This document shows, piece by piece, positions 11,296 to 22,435 of a DNA stretch of 64,000 nucleotides. Numbering within the stretch: the first letter of the stretch is position 1; each line of letters starts with the position of its first letter. Both the position numbers and the translations under genes were made by a program. Under the pieces are notes generated by a model that was given only the letters and a program-made list of their open reading frames with translations, did not search any database and had not been told where the DNA came from. This DNA comes from Anastrepha obliqua (lineage: Eukaryota; Arthropoda; Insecta; Diptera; Tephritidae): NCBI RefSeq assembly GCF_027943255.1, contig NC_072896.1, positions 45,968,501 to 46,032,500 of the forward strand. Direction: 5' to 3'.

Positions 11296-12190
11296 TCACC
11301 ATGGGAGTTATGTATTGGTTTGTTTGCTGAAACAATATGTTGCGCTGGAAAGGAGCTGACAAAATTTACTTTCGTTTGCAAGTTCTTGCCGCGTGTGAAC
11401 ACGACCGTCAACACTAAAAGAGAATTCGCAAATTTCAAGCAACTAAATTCTCCCTGTATGAACGCAGTCTAATGAAACTCTCTCGAAAGAGAGTTGGCAG
11501 CATTATAAAAATAAAGAGTTATCTCAATTTTATGAGGCATAACAATACTCGCTAGCAACAAATCTTGCTCGATAACTTTGTTGTTGCTTCCACATGCAAG
11601 TTTTTCGTCAAAAGAGTCCAGAGATAGCGAGTAGAGAAGTGGCAAGTAGAACTGCCGAATTGTTCTTCGGAAAGAAAGGACACGAATCACCCTATTCTAT
11701 GGCACTATTGTGAATATCGGATTGCATTACAGACAAGTAAAAGGCGCACCAAGACACAGTTGCTCTCAAAATATTATTTATTTTAAGTGTCACTGCTAAT
11801 TTTCAAAACTTTTCAATTACATTGGTAAACACATTTCTATTGCTATTGATGGCATAAATCGACTTATAAAGCCCAGATGAACCTTGCGCGCTTTGACTGC
11901 GCGAAAAAGACGTCAACGCGCCAAACGACATTCCAGTGAAGAGAAAAATATCTGAAGCGTGTAAGGCAAGACGTATCGTAAAATTTAAAACTGTATGTAA
12001 ATTACCATTATCAATAAGAAAAATTGTAAGCCCTCCTGTAAACCATAATTAAGTTCTAATTTCTTGCTGATGGAAATAGGTTTAAAAAAATTTTCACATT
12101 TTTTAACGGAAGTTACCATCATTTGGTAGAGCCGAGGTTCGGAGCCTGGACTGTGAAGCACCAAATCATAGAAAAAGCTTTTTCTGCTTT
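11296..12190. other. No gene recognised
   Basis: Short frames only. A segment near 11450-11500 (GAAACTCTCTCGAAAGAGAG) contains a small palindrome that recalls the MITE ends at 14162-14358, but no second end is visible. Confidence 0.5.
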
Positions 12191-12255
12191 CACTTCGGCA
12201 GGCAATGGCAAATCTCCGGCATAGAATTGCAGGTTCCTCCACTTGGGGAATAAAG
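12110..12255 (+). repeat. Degenerate SINE fragment
   Basis: The segment at 12190-12250 keeps SINE-body text (TCGGCAGGCAATGGCAAATC, GCAGGTTCCTCCAC). Upstream, GAGGTTCGGAGCC may be a decayed B box. It is much diverged and probably an old internally deleted copy of the same SINE family. Confidence 0.4.
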
Positions 12256-12299
12256 CAAGACTCAAACCAAAAATGACCAAACACCAAGAATCGTTAGAA

Positions 12300-12970
12300 A
12301 AGGTTATAAGTCACACGTTATTTCAGTGAGACTATTTTCGTAATTTTTCCTACAAAGGCATGCATTTAACCCATGCGCAAAATTTTAGCATAACCGAATA
12401 CCACCTTTTATTACATTTGATATGGAATGGCTGTGGTGCAAATGTATGGGGAAAAATATATACTTATTTACACCTTATGGATATAGGCAATTGTACGCTT
12501 AATCAACTTCAAACACAAAAATAACAAATTTAAATTACTCTTTGTGTCGCTTTACACTTTTTTTTCTATTTTTAAATGGCGGTTCTACTCCCGCTGGTAT
12601 GAATGGTTTGGTTAATTACTTCCCTCTAGGGAAAACGTAAACTAGTGACACAAATTTCTAGTAAGATTGTGCTATTTGTGCGTTACTCATGTCACGTGTT
12701 TTGTGGCCCTCCACTGGCATTACACGACAACTTACTTTTAGTGGCTTTCAACACTATACTTACATATTAACGTTTAATACAACATAATTTCATTCAAAAT
12801 TTGTTGTAAAAAGCACTAAGTAAGACTTTGAACTCTCTCCAGCTTCTTAACCGATATCATCCTCTCCAGTAAGTTCCACCAGACAATGATTTCATATAAC
12901 CAAATTACAACTCTAGGCGAGAGGCCCCATCTTTTGTCATCGGCACCCTTGCATCCATACACGGCTATTG
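12300..12970. other. AT-rich spacer
   Basis: No open frame with motifs and no repeat ends are visible. Confidence 0.55.
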
Positions 12971-12974
12971 CTTA

Positions 12975-13600
12975 CTGTCAAGGATTAGGCTTAGGTACTG
13001 CACATTGTCAGAAAGCACCAATGGAGCGCCCCCTATTGAGGGGAGTTGAGCTCTGGGTAATTTATATTTGCTCGTGAATAAGACGAGCTTCTCTTAAGCG
13101 GATTGACCGACAGGTCGCAGTCCGCTGCCCATCGAACAACTAACTTCAGATATCCCTGCATCAAATCGTGCAGGGTATTTAGAAACTTTCTTCTGACCAT
13201 CAGTGTCACGTCGTCCGCGTAGGCAATCACCATACAACCCGCCCTAAACAGCTCCTTCAGCAAGTCATTGATAACAATAACCGAGGGAAATGGTGAGAGT
13301 ACACCGCCTTGCGAAGTGCCCCTACCCCCTGCCGGCGAAGAAAGACGACGCCACACTCTGACATGATCGTTCTGTCGCTAGGCAGTCTGTAGATAAATGA
13401 TGAAATGATGATGTCCTGTACCAATGATGAAAATTGCATTGCCATCAAGTTTTCGCAAACCTTGAAAAACGGGGGCAGTATGCAGATAGGTCTGTAGTCA
13501 CCAGCATAAATAGCATTTGTCTTTTTTGCAACTGGGAAAACTATAGCCTTTTTCCATACTGCTGGAAAGCATGAACTAGTCAAGCAATGGTTTATTATAT
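12975..13600 (-). pseudogene. Non-LTR retrotransposon reverse transcriptase fragment
   Basis: Read on the minus strand from 13600 down. VWKKAIVFPVAKKTNAIYAG and DYRPICILPPFFKVCE are RT fingers motifs. A deletion or frame change follows near 13400 (RLPSDRTIMSE). Then GTSQGGVLSPFPSVIVIND and the palm motif VIAYADDVTLMV carry an intact YADD active-site motif. The first palm Asp block (motif A) is missing between the two parts. It is homologous to 50090-50727, with matching 3' text. The style is closest to the LOA/R1 group, but the clade is uncertain. Confidence 0.8.
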
Positions 13601-13609
13601 AGGTAAGGG

Positions 13610-13965
13610 AAGGGGTCCTATTAAATATTGGATAACTAAACGGGCGAATTTTAACGAGATGCCATCATTGCCTACAGCGTTAGACTGTCATACTAACTAT
13701 CATCACTAAGTATCATAAATTAAAACTGTTCTTTTAGAGTGGCACAAGGTGAGGAATCTTTATAAATAGGAGCACAATTTGTTTCCTTACCAACACTAAT
13801 AAAGTAGTCATTAAGCTCATTAAGGTCAATCTCATATTCGGGACTTTCTTTGCCATGAATTTAAAATTTTTCTTAGGCCACAGTTGTCTTGCTGGAAATG
13901 ACGGATCAGTGGAAAGAATGCGCGTACTTTTGCCGTGAAGTAATTGCAGATGAGAGTGTCCAAAT
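13610..13965. other. Unassigned spacer
   Basis: I see no readable protein and no terminal repeats between the reverse transcriptase fragment and the next repeat. Confidence 0.5.
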
Positions 13966-14560
13966 AGTTCATGGTTAAACGATTTTCAGAGGTGTGACCA
14001 AAATCAGACCGCGAATTTGAAAGAATCAGCTGATTGGCTGACATAACCGGAGTCCAGACAGTAGTTTTTTTATGAAAAAACTGAGATTGTGTTGGTGATA
14101 TGCGAAAAAAACTCAACACAGTATTCGCTCATTTTACTACGCTGCCGTCTGAAACATAGATGGCTGGATGCGAAACTCTCTAATTTGATGTGAGAGCGCC
14201 CCTGAGAACCCGCTTCAATACTTGGCAGCACTGCCACTCCCTAGACAGAAGAACTGCTGGTAAGTAACTAAAACTGTTCTTCTGGTGTGGCCTCACTCAC
14301 GAAAGTTAAAAAAATCGATATCTTGACTGCGCTCTCACGAGGAATAGAGTTTCTCATCTAGTCATTTAATGGTTTGAACAGCGACTGATTGGACGAGTAT
14401 TTGAATACGTAAGAAATGAGCGGGCAGAATTCTGCTGCCGAATCCCCGATGACGTGGCAGCTGAGGTTGCTCTCACAATTTTGAACTTTCACCACAGCTG
14501 ATAGCCAAACCTGGTTGGATGAATGAAATGAAAAGTTGCGTAAAGTTGTAATAATGCGTA
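13966..14560 (-). repeat. Interspersed repeat family R, copy 2, split by a MITE
   Basis: In minus orientation it carries CAGAATTCTGCCCGCTCATT and CTCGTCCAATCAGTCGCTG on one side. On the other side are CGCATATCACCAACACAATC, GACTCCGGTTATGTCAGCC and AATCAGCTGATTCTTTC. The two halves correspond to neighbouring segments in the copy at 55207-55465 and are separated here by about 200 bp of inverted-repeat-bounded DNA. Confidence 0.65.
14162..14358. mobile_element. Probable MITE with TIRs of about 30 bp, nested in repeat R
   Basis: The left end reads GGATGCGAAACTCTCTAAT and continues to GTGAGAGCGCC. The right end, on its complement, reads GATGAGAAACTCTATTCC and continues to GTGAGAGCGC. The element has no coding capacity and sits exactly where copy 2 of repeat R is interrupted. 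I could not fix the target duplication, so the superfamily is open. Confidence 0.55.
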
Positions 14561-14564
14561 ATGA

Positions 14565-15005
14565 AAGTAATAAGAAGGTGAGTAGAAGCAATAAAGTAAA
14601 AACACTTCAATTATGGCAGCTCAGCGGTTGATTATTTCAAATTCACTGAAAAATTAGTAGCGATACCGCGATGTTCGTGAGTAGCGACATCTGCTCTAAA
14701 AGTAAAGGGAGACGATTGCCTTTCTCGAGCTGTAAGATGGTGTGATTCATTCGAGTTCAATAAATTCCAGTTACTGTTTTACATTGTAATTATATGAAAT
14801 ATAAATTAAACAAACGGCCAGGCACAGCTCACGGTACCGTATCATGACTTTTGACTGAGTTCGTAGTCTCACAAAATGAGTGAAAGAAAAACTTAATTTG
14901 TTATTCTGTTGTTAAACAGGCCTTGAGCTCATCAAATAAAAAGTCAACGCCAAAAGGAATAGTACACCATATTGTTAAATTTAGACTATTTATTTAATCA
15001 AAAAG
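14565..15005. other. No gene recognised
   Basis: Spacer between repeat R and a SINE; short frames only. Confidence 0.5.
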
Positions 15006-15011
15006 TATATA

Positions 15012-15292
15012 TTAATATTTGACGCTTACACCCTTTTTGGGTGTTTGACAGAGCTCCTCCTTCAATTTCTGGTGTGATCTTTTTCCACAAGTAGATGGGC
15101 CTACAGTTTTAAGCCGACTATTAACGGCAAATTTTTTTTATGAGGAGCTTTTTTTTGGCAGAAATACTTCAGAGGATTGTCATTGCCTGCCGAGGGGCGA
15201 CCGCTTTGAGGACAACTTTTTCTATCATTTTTCGAACCTACGCACTTCCGAATGATATTCACGCACCCACCCATTCGGCTACGGCGGATGGC
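15012..15292 (-). repeat. tRNA-derived SINE, copy D
   Basis: On the minus strand it begins CCGCCGTAGCCGAATGGGTG (A box TAGCCGAATGGG), with a decayed B box GGTTCGAAAAAT. It then has the shared body (CCTCGGCAGGCAATG, GAGGAGCTCTG) and the CACCCAAAAAGGGTGTAAGC tail segment. The orientation is opposite to copies A-C. Confidence 0.8.
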
Positions 15293-15299
15293 TAATTGC

Positions 15300-15820
15300 A
15301 ATTATTCTTTTAGACTAAAAATTTCAAACTGTTTCCTCAGAAAGAAGACTTTAAGAGGTTAAAAATCACACCGATTTTTAAGAGAAGAAGACAGCCAACA
15401 TAGTCAACAGAAAAAAAATTGTAAAAAACCCAAGGAATTTTTGAACCAGTTGAAGCTTGCTTTTTATTATACCAAATTTCAATGACCTATAGACCTGTGT
15501 CTTCGAAATTTTTCTGAAAATACTGAGTACTAAGTTTGATATTTCGATGAAAATTTGCCGACTTTTCACAAGTTTTATAAAGTTCGAAATTTTGTTTTGA
15601 TTTATATATTTTTATAGAAAAATAATAAAAATTACAAAATAAATAGTCAAAACTTATCAATACGTGGTGTAACCTTTCTTTTGACGCTGAGAGTGCATGT
15701 GATACCATTCAAGAAAAACAATAAAAAATGAAAATTAATTTGCCTTTTACAAAAATTTAAGCTAAGATCTCCGGTATGATTCACTGATGCTCAATTTTGT
15801 TTCTCATAAATATATATTAA
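15300..15820. other. AT-rich spacer
   Basis: Only low-complexity short frames; no repeat termini seen before the long inverted repeat. Confidence 0.5.
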
Positions 15821-16490
15821 CATGGTGCAACACTGAGAATACACCTGACAAATTACACACTGTAGGTTGTTTATATGGTGAATAATGCATAAAAATATTT
15901 TTGTTATTTTTGTTGTACCCTCCAATTTTTATTTATTTATAAAAAACCGTTTTTTCAGACTTTGCGCGGTAATCTACGGATATCTCAGTCATTTTTCCAC
16001 CGATTTTCAATATTTTATATGTTTTGAAAATGATATTGTCAGACCTTTCAAATGATGTACAACAAGTAATTATTCAAACTAGTTAGTTCTGATTTTTATT
16101 TGATTAAACCTGGAGAAAGTGTTTTTTTTTATCATTTTTTTAACTTTAACAATTTTTTATTGCATAATTTTACTACAAAATTAAAGATGTTTGTTAATAT
16201 TCTTTGAGTGCATTTATTAACGAAGAAATTAATGTATTACTTTCAATAATCGGACAAAAATTGCGTAAACTACGCTAGTTTTCCGTAAATAGAAAAAAAT
16301 GCCTTGAATATCTACCCATTTGTGGAACCATAGTTTTTGTCTTTAATGGTTATTTACTTGGAAAAATCACTGCATTCTTTATGTATTGACAATAAATGTT
16401 TGACAATGACAATTTATCATAAATTACAAATGAAAGGTTTACGTGTTTCTATATAATTTTGCGACATAATTTTCGCGCGATTTCTGACGC
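15821..16490. repeat. Long inverted repeat, left arm (about 670 bp)
   Basis: Over nearly its whole length this arm is the reverse complement of 18163-18841. Matching landmarks are CACCTGACAAATTACACACTG, the TTTTTCAGACTTTGCGCGGTA block, CTACCCATTTGTGGAACCAT and GCGACATAATTTTCGCGCGA. Differences are scattered substitutions and small indels (GTGCAACACTG against GTGCTACAAAAA near the outer end). The outer border is near CATGGTGC at 15821. The inner end carries the last codons of the minus-strand gene at 16439-17653. Confidence 0.85.
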
Positions 16491-17653
16491 AAAGGGAAAG
16501 TCGTTTTTAAGTGTGAAAAAGCTTCACTGTCTTTATCTAGACGTTTCACAAACTGCTTCATGTAGCCGAGTTTCAAGTGCAATGGCGGTAATATGATTTT
16601 AGATTGCTTGCAGGACTATCCCATTGACAAAAATAACAGGGATATTTGGTGTAACCTCCTTGCATTCCGAAAAGAATGGTTAAAACTTTGAGGTCAGAGA
16701 CGATTTCCCATTCATGTTTTGGGTAATTTATCACCCTAAGGATCTTTGCCAAAGTTTCGTATGTCTCTTTCATATCAGTAGCATATGCCAAAGGCACGGA
16801 TGGCAACTCGTTGTCGTTGTGTAATAACACAGCTTTTAAACCTGACAAAAAGCATTTTTAAAGCGTAAAATCGATAAAATACTCACTTTTGCACGATCCA
16901 TCGATGAATAATCGCCAATTTTTCGATTGATGTTCCGTGTTAAAGCATTGAAACAATTTTTCAACATCTTTACAATAAGCAAGGTTTTGGTCATGGCCAT
17001 CAATTTCAAAATTGTTATTGAAAATAGTCCGCTCAGAGTTTTTCCTTGTTAATGTTATTTTGAAATCATTTTCTACAAGATTCCATTGTTTTAATCGTGA
17101 TGCCAAAACCTCAGCATGTCTGTATGAGAGTTCTAGATCACGTACTAAATCGTTCATATCTGAATTCGAAACAAAATGCCGCTCTTTTGACTCCAACGCA
17201 GCTGTGATAAAAGATTCATCACTATGTGAACTATTAGATGAACTGTTATCACCGCTTCTTGAATCATCTACTTTTTTTACTTCAGTTAGCTTGTTTTCAT
17301 TTTCTCTTAAAGATGGTTTCGTAGCAGTTAGCACTTCGGGATATTTTATACTGTTACGTGTTTTGAAGCGCTGACCTTGGAGGTTGGTTTGGCAAAAGTA
17401 GCAGTCTTCTGGTCTGTGAATGACTTGATGATGCCAAACCATTGGGCTCGAAAATGGCAAACGATTTAGTGATATGGAGCACGTGGAACATATATATTCT
17501 GGTTCATACCAGCGACTTTCACTATAATTGCGCTCAAAGTGAAGATTGTATGCTTCAACCACGACAGTATGTATTTGTTTTTAATTCACGGCGATGTTGT
17601 TTATCAACAAATAAACCGCAAACGTAGCAGAAATTATTGCGTTTGTCACACAT
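16439..17653 (-). pseudogene. Broken gene of an unnamed invertebrate family, one probable intron
   Basis: The start is ATG at 17653 (MCDKRNNFCYVCGLFVDKQH). A frameshift near 17560 leads into a Cys/His-rich region (YICSTCSISLNRLPF, HRPEDCYFCQ), an acidic Ser-rich linker and the core. WRLFIDGSCK joins SLKAVLLHND only if 16842-16886 (GTGAGT...GTCAG, 45 nt) is spliced out. Then come DLKVLTILFGMQGGYTKYPC and YFCQWDS. A deletion with frame change near 16610 precedes LPPLHLKLGYMKQFVKRLDK and a stop at 16439. I recall similar uncharacterised proteins in many invertebrates. The Asp-containing blocks followed by a Cys-x2-Cys would fit an RNase H-like transposase fold, but that is inference. Confidence 0.6.
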
Positions 17654-17769
17654 CTTTAACTAACTTATAAACAATTTTAACAAAAAAACACACTTGAGAA
17701 AAACGCGATTTTGGAAGGAGATAAAAAGGCACTGCCAACCAAAGACTGGTCTAATAGCTGTTTCAGACT

Positions 17770-18208
17770 AAGGTGCGTTTCATAACTATAGGACACATAA
17801 CATGAATATTTAATCTTTATTCCAAAAATATGTACATAGGTACTCTGTTAAAATAAATGAATATATGGAATAATACCGTTATTCTTCTTAGTATCAATAA
17901 ACAACAACTTTTCATTGTGGTGTTTTTATGTTTGTTTGTACCGTTACTTTGAGCACGAGTCAGAGCAATTCGTTACTACTTTTGCCGTTTCATAACTATA
18001 GAACGCATTAGGAATTGAAGCTTTAAAGTGCATTTATGTGTTCGCTGAGTACAACTTTTAATTTAAATCGTTTTTTAAGTAAATAAATATCTATATGCCA
18101 CGTGGTTCAAAACTTACCGAATTAGAGAGAGGTAAAATTACTGCGTGGGAGGAGGAGGGTCTCTGCGCCTCAGAAATCGCGCGAAAATTATGTCGCAAAA
18201 TTATGTAG
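17770..18208 (+). pseudogene. 5' end of a Tc1/Tc3-like transposon, truncated
   Basis: An open frame from ATG at 18095 reads MPRGSKLTELERGKITAWEE and then EGLCASEIARKL, a Tc3-like N-terminal HTH. The match to the family stops there, at about 18190, and a TAG follows at 18206. Upstream, TTTCATAACTATAG occurs twice as a direct repeat (about 17773 and 17990), which recalls the paired transposase-binding sites in Tc3-type ends. The rest of the element is missing; the break coincides with the inner edge of the right inverted-repeat arm. Confidence 0.6.
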
Positions 18209-18841
18209 AAACACGTAAACCTTTCATTTGTAATTTATGATAAATTGTCATTGTCAAACATTTATTGTCAATACATGCAGTGATTTTTCCAAGTAAATAA
18301 TCATTAAAGACAAAAACTATGGTTCCACAAATGGGTAGATATTCAAGGCATTTTTTTCTATTTACGGAAAACTAGCGTAGTTTACGCAACTTTTATCCGA
18401 TTATTGAAAGTAATACATTAATTTCTTCGTTAATAAATGCACTCAAAGAATATTAACAAACATCTTTAATTCTGTTGTAAAATTATGCAATAAAAAATTG
18501 TTAAAGTTAAAAAAATGATTAAAAAAAGCACTTTCTCCAGCTTTAATCAAATAAAAATCAGAACAAACTAGTGTGAATAATAACTTGTTGTACATCAATT
18601 GAAAGGTCTGACAATATCCTTTTCAAAACATATAAAATATTGAAAATCGGTGAAAAAGTGACTGAGATATCCGTAGATTACCGCGCAAAGTCTGAAAAAA
18701 CGGTTTTTTATAAATAAATAAAAATTGGAGGGTACAACAAAAATAACAAAAATATTTGTATGCATTATTCGACCATATAAACAACCTACAGTGTGTAATT
18801 TGTCAGGTGTATTTCGTTTCTTTTTTTTTTGTAGCACCGTG
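18163..18841. repeat. Long inverted repeat, right arm (about 680 bp)
   Basis: Reverse complement of 15821-16490. The inner edge starts at CAGAAATCGCGCGAAAATTA, which is also the end of the recognisable Tc3-like HTH. The outer edge is near GCACCGTG at 18834-18841. The spacer between arms is about 1.67 kb. Possible short duplicated flanks (TTAA/TAAT) are not convincing. Confidence 0.85.
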
Positions 18842-19595
18842 TAATTTACAAAATTTAAATCTAATTTAAAAAAAACTTTAAAGAAAACGTCATACATTCC
18901 GAGCTATTGGAAAAAAATGCAACGAGAGACAATAGAGACCTTCTATGACAACTTGGTATAAAATTCATCAATTGCTTATAAGCAAAAGGTGAAGAAATTG
19001 TTATAGCTTCTAAACTCACTAAATGCATGGCAATTCCTTACCATTGGATTTTCCTGCAGGGCTTATACCCATATGCACACACAAAAGCCCATAGCACAAA
19101 TTGATGTTCTTACAGCGCAAAGCCATTTGATGAAGCTTTTTGAAGTATTTCCGGCTAAATAGAAATTCCAGGCATCATAATTAGGGTTTTCGAAAACCGC
19201 AATGATTTTAAATCAAGTTTGCACTTAAATACGCTTTTACGCAAATAAAGAGCCAGTATTTGTAAGAACACACGAACAATGGCTAATGGAAAAGAAATTA
19301 TGTAAGCGAATTGAATGGCTTTTACCTACTCAAGGTGGGTACATACATACATACATATAATCGTAAAATTTAACCTACTCTAACATACAGTATTACAGCG
19401 TTTTGGATTCGCTAATGCATTAAATGTGAAATCGATTGTATCGGCAATGCAAACAACCTATCACCATTAGCGACGCGTCACTGCGATTTTATGGCTAATG
19501 GAAGTGGCTAATACTGAACTGTAATTTATGAATTTATAAATGTTTAAACTAATCCCAACATCTCATAGTGGGCATAAAACGAGTGATACTAGAGC
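18842..19595. other. No gene recognised
   Basis: Intergenic AT-rich DNA with a short CATA-rich microsatellite near 19342-19360. Confidence 0.55.
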
Positions 19596-19765
19596 TTTTC
19601 CTAAAAGGTCGCCCCTCGGCAGGCTATAGCGAATCTACGTGCGTATTTCTGCCATGAAAAAACTCCTCATAAAAAACCATCTGCCGTTCGGAGACGCCAT
19701 GAAATTGTGGGACACTCTATTTTTGGAACAACATCAAGATGCACACCACAAACTGGGAAAGCAGC
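19596..19765 (+). repeat. SINE, 5'-truncated copy E
   Basis: It lacks the tRNA-like head but keeps the body: GGTCGCCCCTCGGCAGGC, TTTCTGCCATGAAAAAACTC, CTGCCGTTCGGAG and ACAACATCAAGATGCACACC. 5' truncation is typical of LINE-mobilised SINEs. Confidence 0.75.
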
Positions 19766-19854
19766 TAATAAAGAAACAACTAATAAAGAATGCGCGAAAA
19801 CGCCCGCCGTTAACGCTCTAAGTCAACTGATTTGAGCTCTGTTTTTTTCTTTTA

Positions 19855-20215
19855 ATTTTCTTTGTAGAAGAGGTCGTGAGTCCTTCGAGGAAGATGAACG
19901 TAGTGGCTGGCCGTCGACATCGAAAACTGATGAAAACATCAACAAAGTGAAAGAAAAGTTGATTAATAACAGCAAAATTACTACCAGACTATTAAAGAAC
20001 TGGCAGAGGACTTGAATTCCATGCGATAAAGGGGCCGTGTTGATATCGCCGAAGACATAATTTTCAAGGCTGAACCAACCAACATTCGTGAAACGCATCA
20101 TAGAGTCGAGACGTGGGCTTATGAGTGCGACACACAATACAGACAACAGTCGAGTGCATTGAGAGCTCCGAATGAACTAAGACCAAAAAAAAAACAACTT
20201 CGTCGAATTTGCAAA
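19855..20215 (+). pseudogene. mariner transposase fragment
   Basis: Pieces in changing frames read RGRESFEEDERSGWPSTSKT and DENINKVKEKLINNSKITTR (linker between HTH motifs). They then give ETWAYECDTQYRQQSSALRA and PNELRPKKKQ, the block after the first catalytic Asp. This resembles the mariner group of the elements at 4225 and 45845. No TIRs are visible and the catalytic C-terminal half is absent. It directly follows a truncated SINE. Confidence 0.65.
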
Positions 20216-20744
20216 AATTATAAATCTTCCGATAGGGCAATTAATTTTGATTGTTAATATTTACTCATTATCACCCTCAACGTACATATGTATGTATGTA
20301 CATACATTCGTGCAATTCTTCTATAGTCAGCGGTTTCATGGACGAATGACGCTTTTTCATTCAAAGCTTCAACGGACTCACATCTTATTCTTTTTAATGC
20401 AGCTTTCAACTTGGGATATATGCAGTAGGCGTAAAGTGCAAAAGCCCTCTCTGTAGCTTGAGAAATATATAGAAATACTTAAATCAAATTTAGCCTTGGC
20501 TTGAGCATCATGATTACAAACACTGAAGCACACAAAATACTCGCACCAAATATCAGATTTCTCAAAAAACTGATGCTACTCTGGGGTACTAATCCCGCTA
20601 GCTAGCGACGGTCATGATAAACGACCATAAACGGATTTACGAAGATTTGAAAAAAAGCTTATTAAGGGGACAGATACCTGTTAACGGTCATATCTTCCCT
20701 GATTTTCATTAAAATTATTTCAAATGAAGAAGTCAATATACATA
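20216..20744. other. AT-rich spacer
   Basis: No gene or repeat ends recognised; a TATGTATGTACATACAT microsatellite lies near 20287. Confidence 0.55.
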
Positions 20745-20746
20745 TA

Positions 20747-21674
20747 AAGGGTGTTTTTTTAGAGGTTAGGTTTTCAAGTTGGCACTACTTTTTTCGTAGA
20801 TGGTCTTTTTGACAGCTGTCACTTGATTTATGCTCAGTTTGATTTGCCATTTCACAATGAATAGACTTACACCTGAACATCGTTTGCAAATCGTGCAAAT
20901 TTATTACGAAAATAATGGTTCGGTTCGCGCGACGCATCACAAGAAAATTTTGTTCAGCGATGAAGCTCACTTTTGGTTGAATGGGTATGTCAATAAGCAA
21001 AATTGTCGCATTTTTAGTGAACATAATCCACAAGCCATTGCTGAGACGCCGTTACATCCTCAAAAAGTCACTGTTTGGTGTGCTCTATGGGCAGAGGGAA
21101 TCATTGGTCCATATTTCTTTAAAAATGAAGACGGCCATAATGTTACAGTTAATGGAGAGCGCTATAGAGCCATAATTAATGACTTTTTCGTGCCTGAATT
21201 GGACGATGTTGATGTGGACGACCTTTGGTTCCAACAAGACGGCGCTACATGCCATACAGCCAACGCAACAATCGATTTATTGAAGGAAACTTTTGGTGAG
21301 CGCATTATCTCGCGCCGTGGACCTGTGGCGTGGCCTCCAAGATCGTGCGATATAACACCGCTGGGCTATTTCTTGTGGGGCTATGTGAAGTCGCTTGTCT
21401 ACGCAGATAAGCCCGAGACGATTGACGTCTTGGAAGAGAATATTCGGCGCGTTATTGCTGACATACGGCCCCAATTGCTGCAATAAGTGGTCGAAAATTG
21501 GGCCTCTCGGCTGGAATTTATTCGAGCCAGCCGCGGCGGCCACTTGCCCGAAATCATTTTTAAAACATAATGGCAAACCCTTATCTTTATAATAAAGCTA
21601 AATGCTTGGCCATAACATTAAATTATATACGTTTTATTTCATCTTGAAAACCTAATCTCTAAAAAAACACCCTT
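20747..21674 (+). mobile_element. DD41D (rosa-type) mariner, 928 bp, TIRs and TA duplication
   Basis: The left end AAGGGTGTTTTTTTAGAGGT and the complement of the right end AAGGGTGTTTTTTTAGAGAT match for more than 30 bp. TA flanks both sides (20745-20746, 21675-21676). It is shorter than the 1.3 kb expected because the transposase lost the segment between its first HTH and the first catalytic Asp. Confidence 0.92.
20857..21570 (+). pseudogene. DD41D mariner transposase, internally deleted
   Basis: MNRLTPEHRLQIVQIYYENN starts the HTH, then after RATH the frame jumps to HKKILFSDEAHFWLNGYVNK, the first catalytic block, losing about 130 residues. The second block is FQQDGATCHTANATIDL. The third is WPPRSCDITPLGYFLWGYV. 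Counting from the second Asp, position 41 is the Gly of TPLG, where relatives have Asp (TPLDFFLW), so the third catalytic Asp is lost. A TAA at about 21484 interrupts the C-terminal VVENWASRLEFIRASRGG. Confidence 0.9.
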
Positions 21675-21679
21675 TATTT

Positions 21680-22019
21680 TTTTAAAAATTGGCATACAGT
21701 TTTTCAAACTTGGCATACAGTTTATTTATACATTGAAATAATATACAAATATTTTTATTTATTTTAATCATTTGAAATGGCGAATGTACACTCAATTCTT
21801 CCAGGAAGATCGCAGCGGGGTTTCTCAATCGGCGGGCGTTGTAGCATCGGCGTCAGTGACCTGAATACAAAAATCCAAAAATTTTTCTGTTTACTAATGT
21901 CATAATTTTTATAGGAATTAAAAAGGGAAAAACAAAAACAAATTCGCGGAATAAAATGCTTTAAAAAAAATGAATTTTGGGGCGAATTTTCCCACTATTT
22001 TTGCTTCGAGAAAATTTTC
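21680..22019. other. AT-rich spacer
   Basis: Nothing recognised; low complexity. Confidence 0.5.
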
Positions 22020-22320
22020 GAAAACTTGAAACACATAGCAAGTAATATCACAAAAAGAGAAAATGAGGAGTCTATAGAACATCTCATTATCGAATGTCCG
22101 GGGTTGACGCATAGAAGGAAAAGGTTTTTAAACAAGTTCATGCTTACAGATGAAGACCTTCAATCACTCCCTCAGAAGGAGCTGGTACAATTCATAAGCA
22201 TACTTAACAGTCAATAGACAGCATAGGGTGCAATAGATCAATATGGTCGCAGTGCTAAAGGGCCATACCTTAACTCTTTACAACCATTAAATTACATTAC
22301 AATATAATAAAAAAGATGTG
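22020..22320 (+). pseudogene. 3' end of a non-LTR retrotransposon
   Basis: The plus strand encodes ESIEHLIIECPGLTHRRKRF and LVQFISILNSQ before a stop. This is the C-terminal Cys/His tail (EH..C.CP...R) typical of ORF2 in LOA/R1/I-type elements. A 3' UTR and an AATATAATAAAAAAG-like A-rich end near 22300-22312 follow. Confidence 0.65.
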
Positions 22321-22435
22321 TGCACAATTTAAAGGTGATCGGTCAATAACTTTTCGAGTTATCGTGTACGCCAATTCGAAAAATATAGTTTTGAGAAAAA
22401 CGCGTCTGAAGTTTGAACGGCAACGTAGCTATACC

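Noticed and set aside
15821..18841. Polinton/Maverick because of long terminal inverted repeats
   Set aside because: No integrase, polymerase B, protease or packaging ATPase is visible and the element is only 3 kb.
18595..18897. 100-residue minus-strand frame in the right inverted-repeat arm
   Set aside because: Low-complexity Phe/Lys-rich translation; the left arm, its near copy, does not keep the frame, so it is not under selection as a protein.
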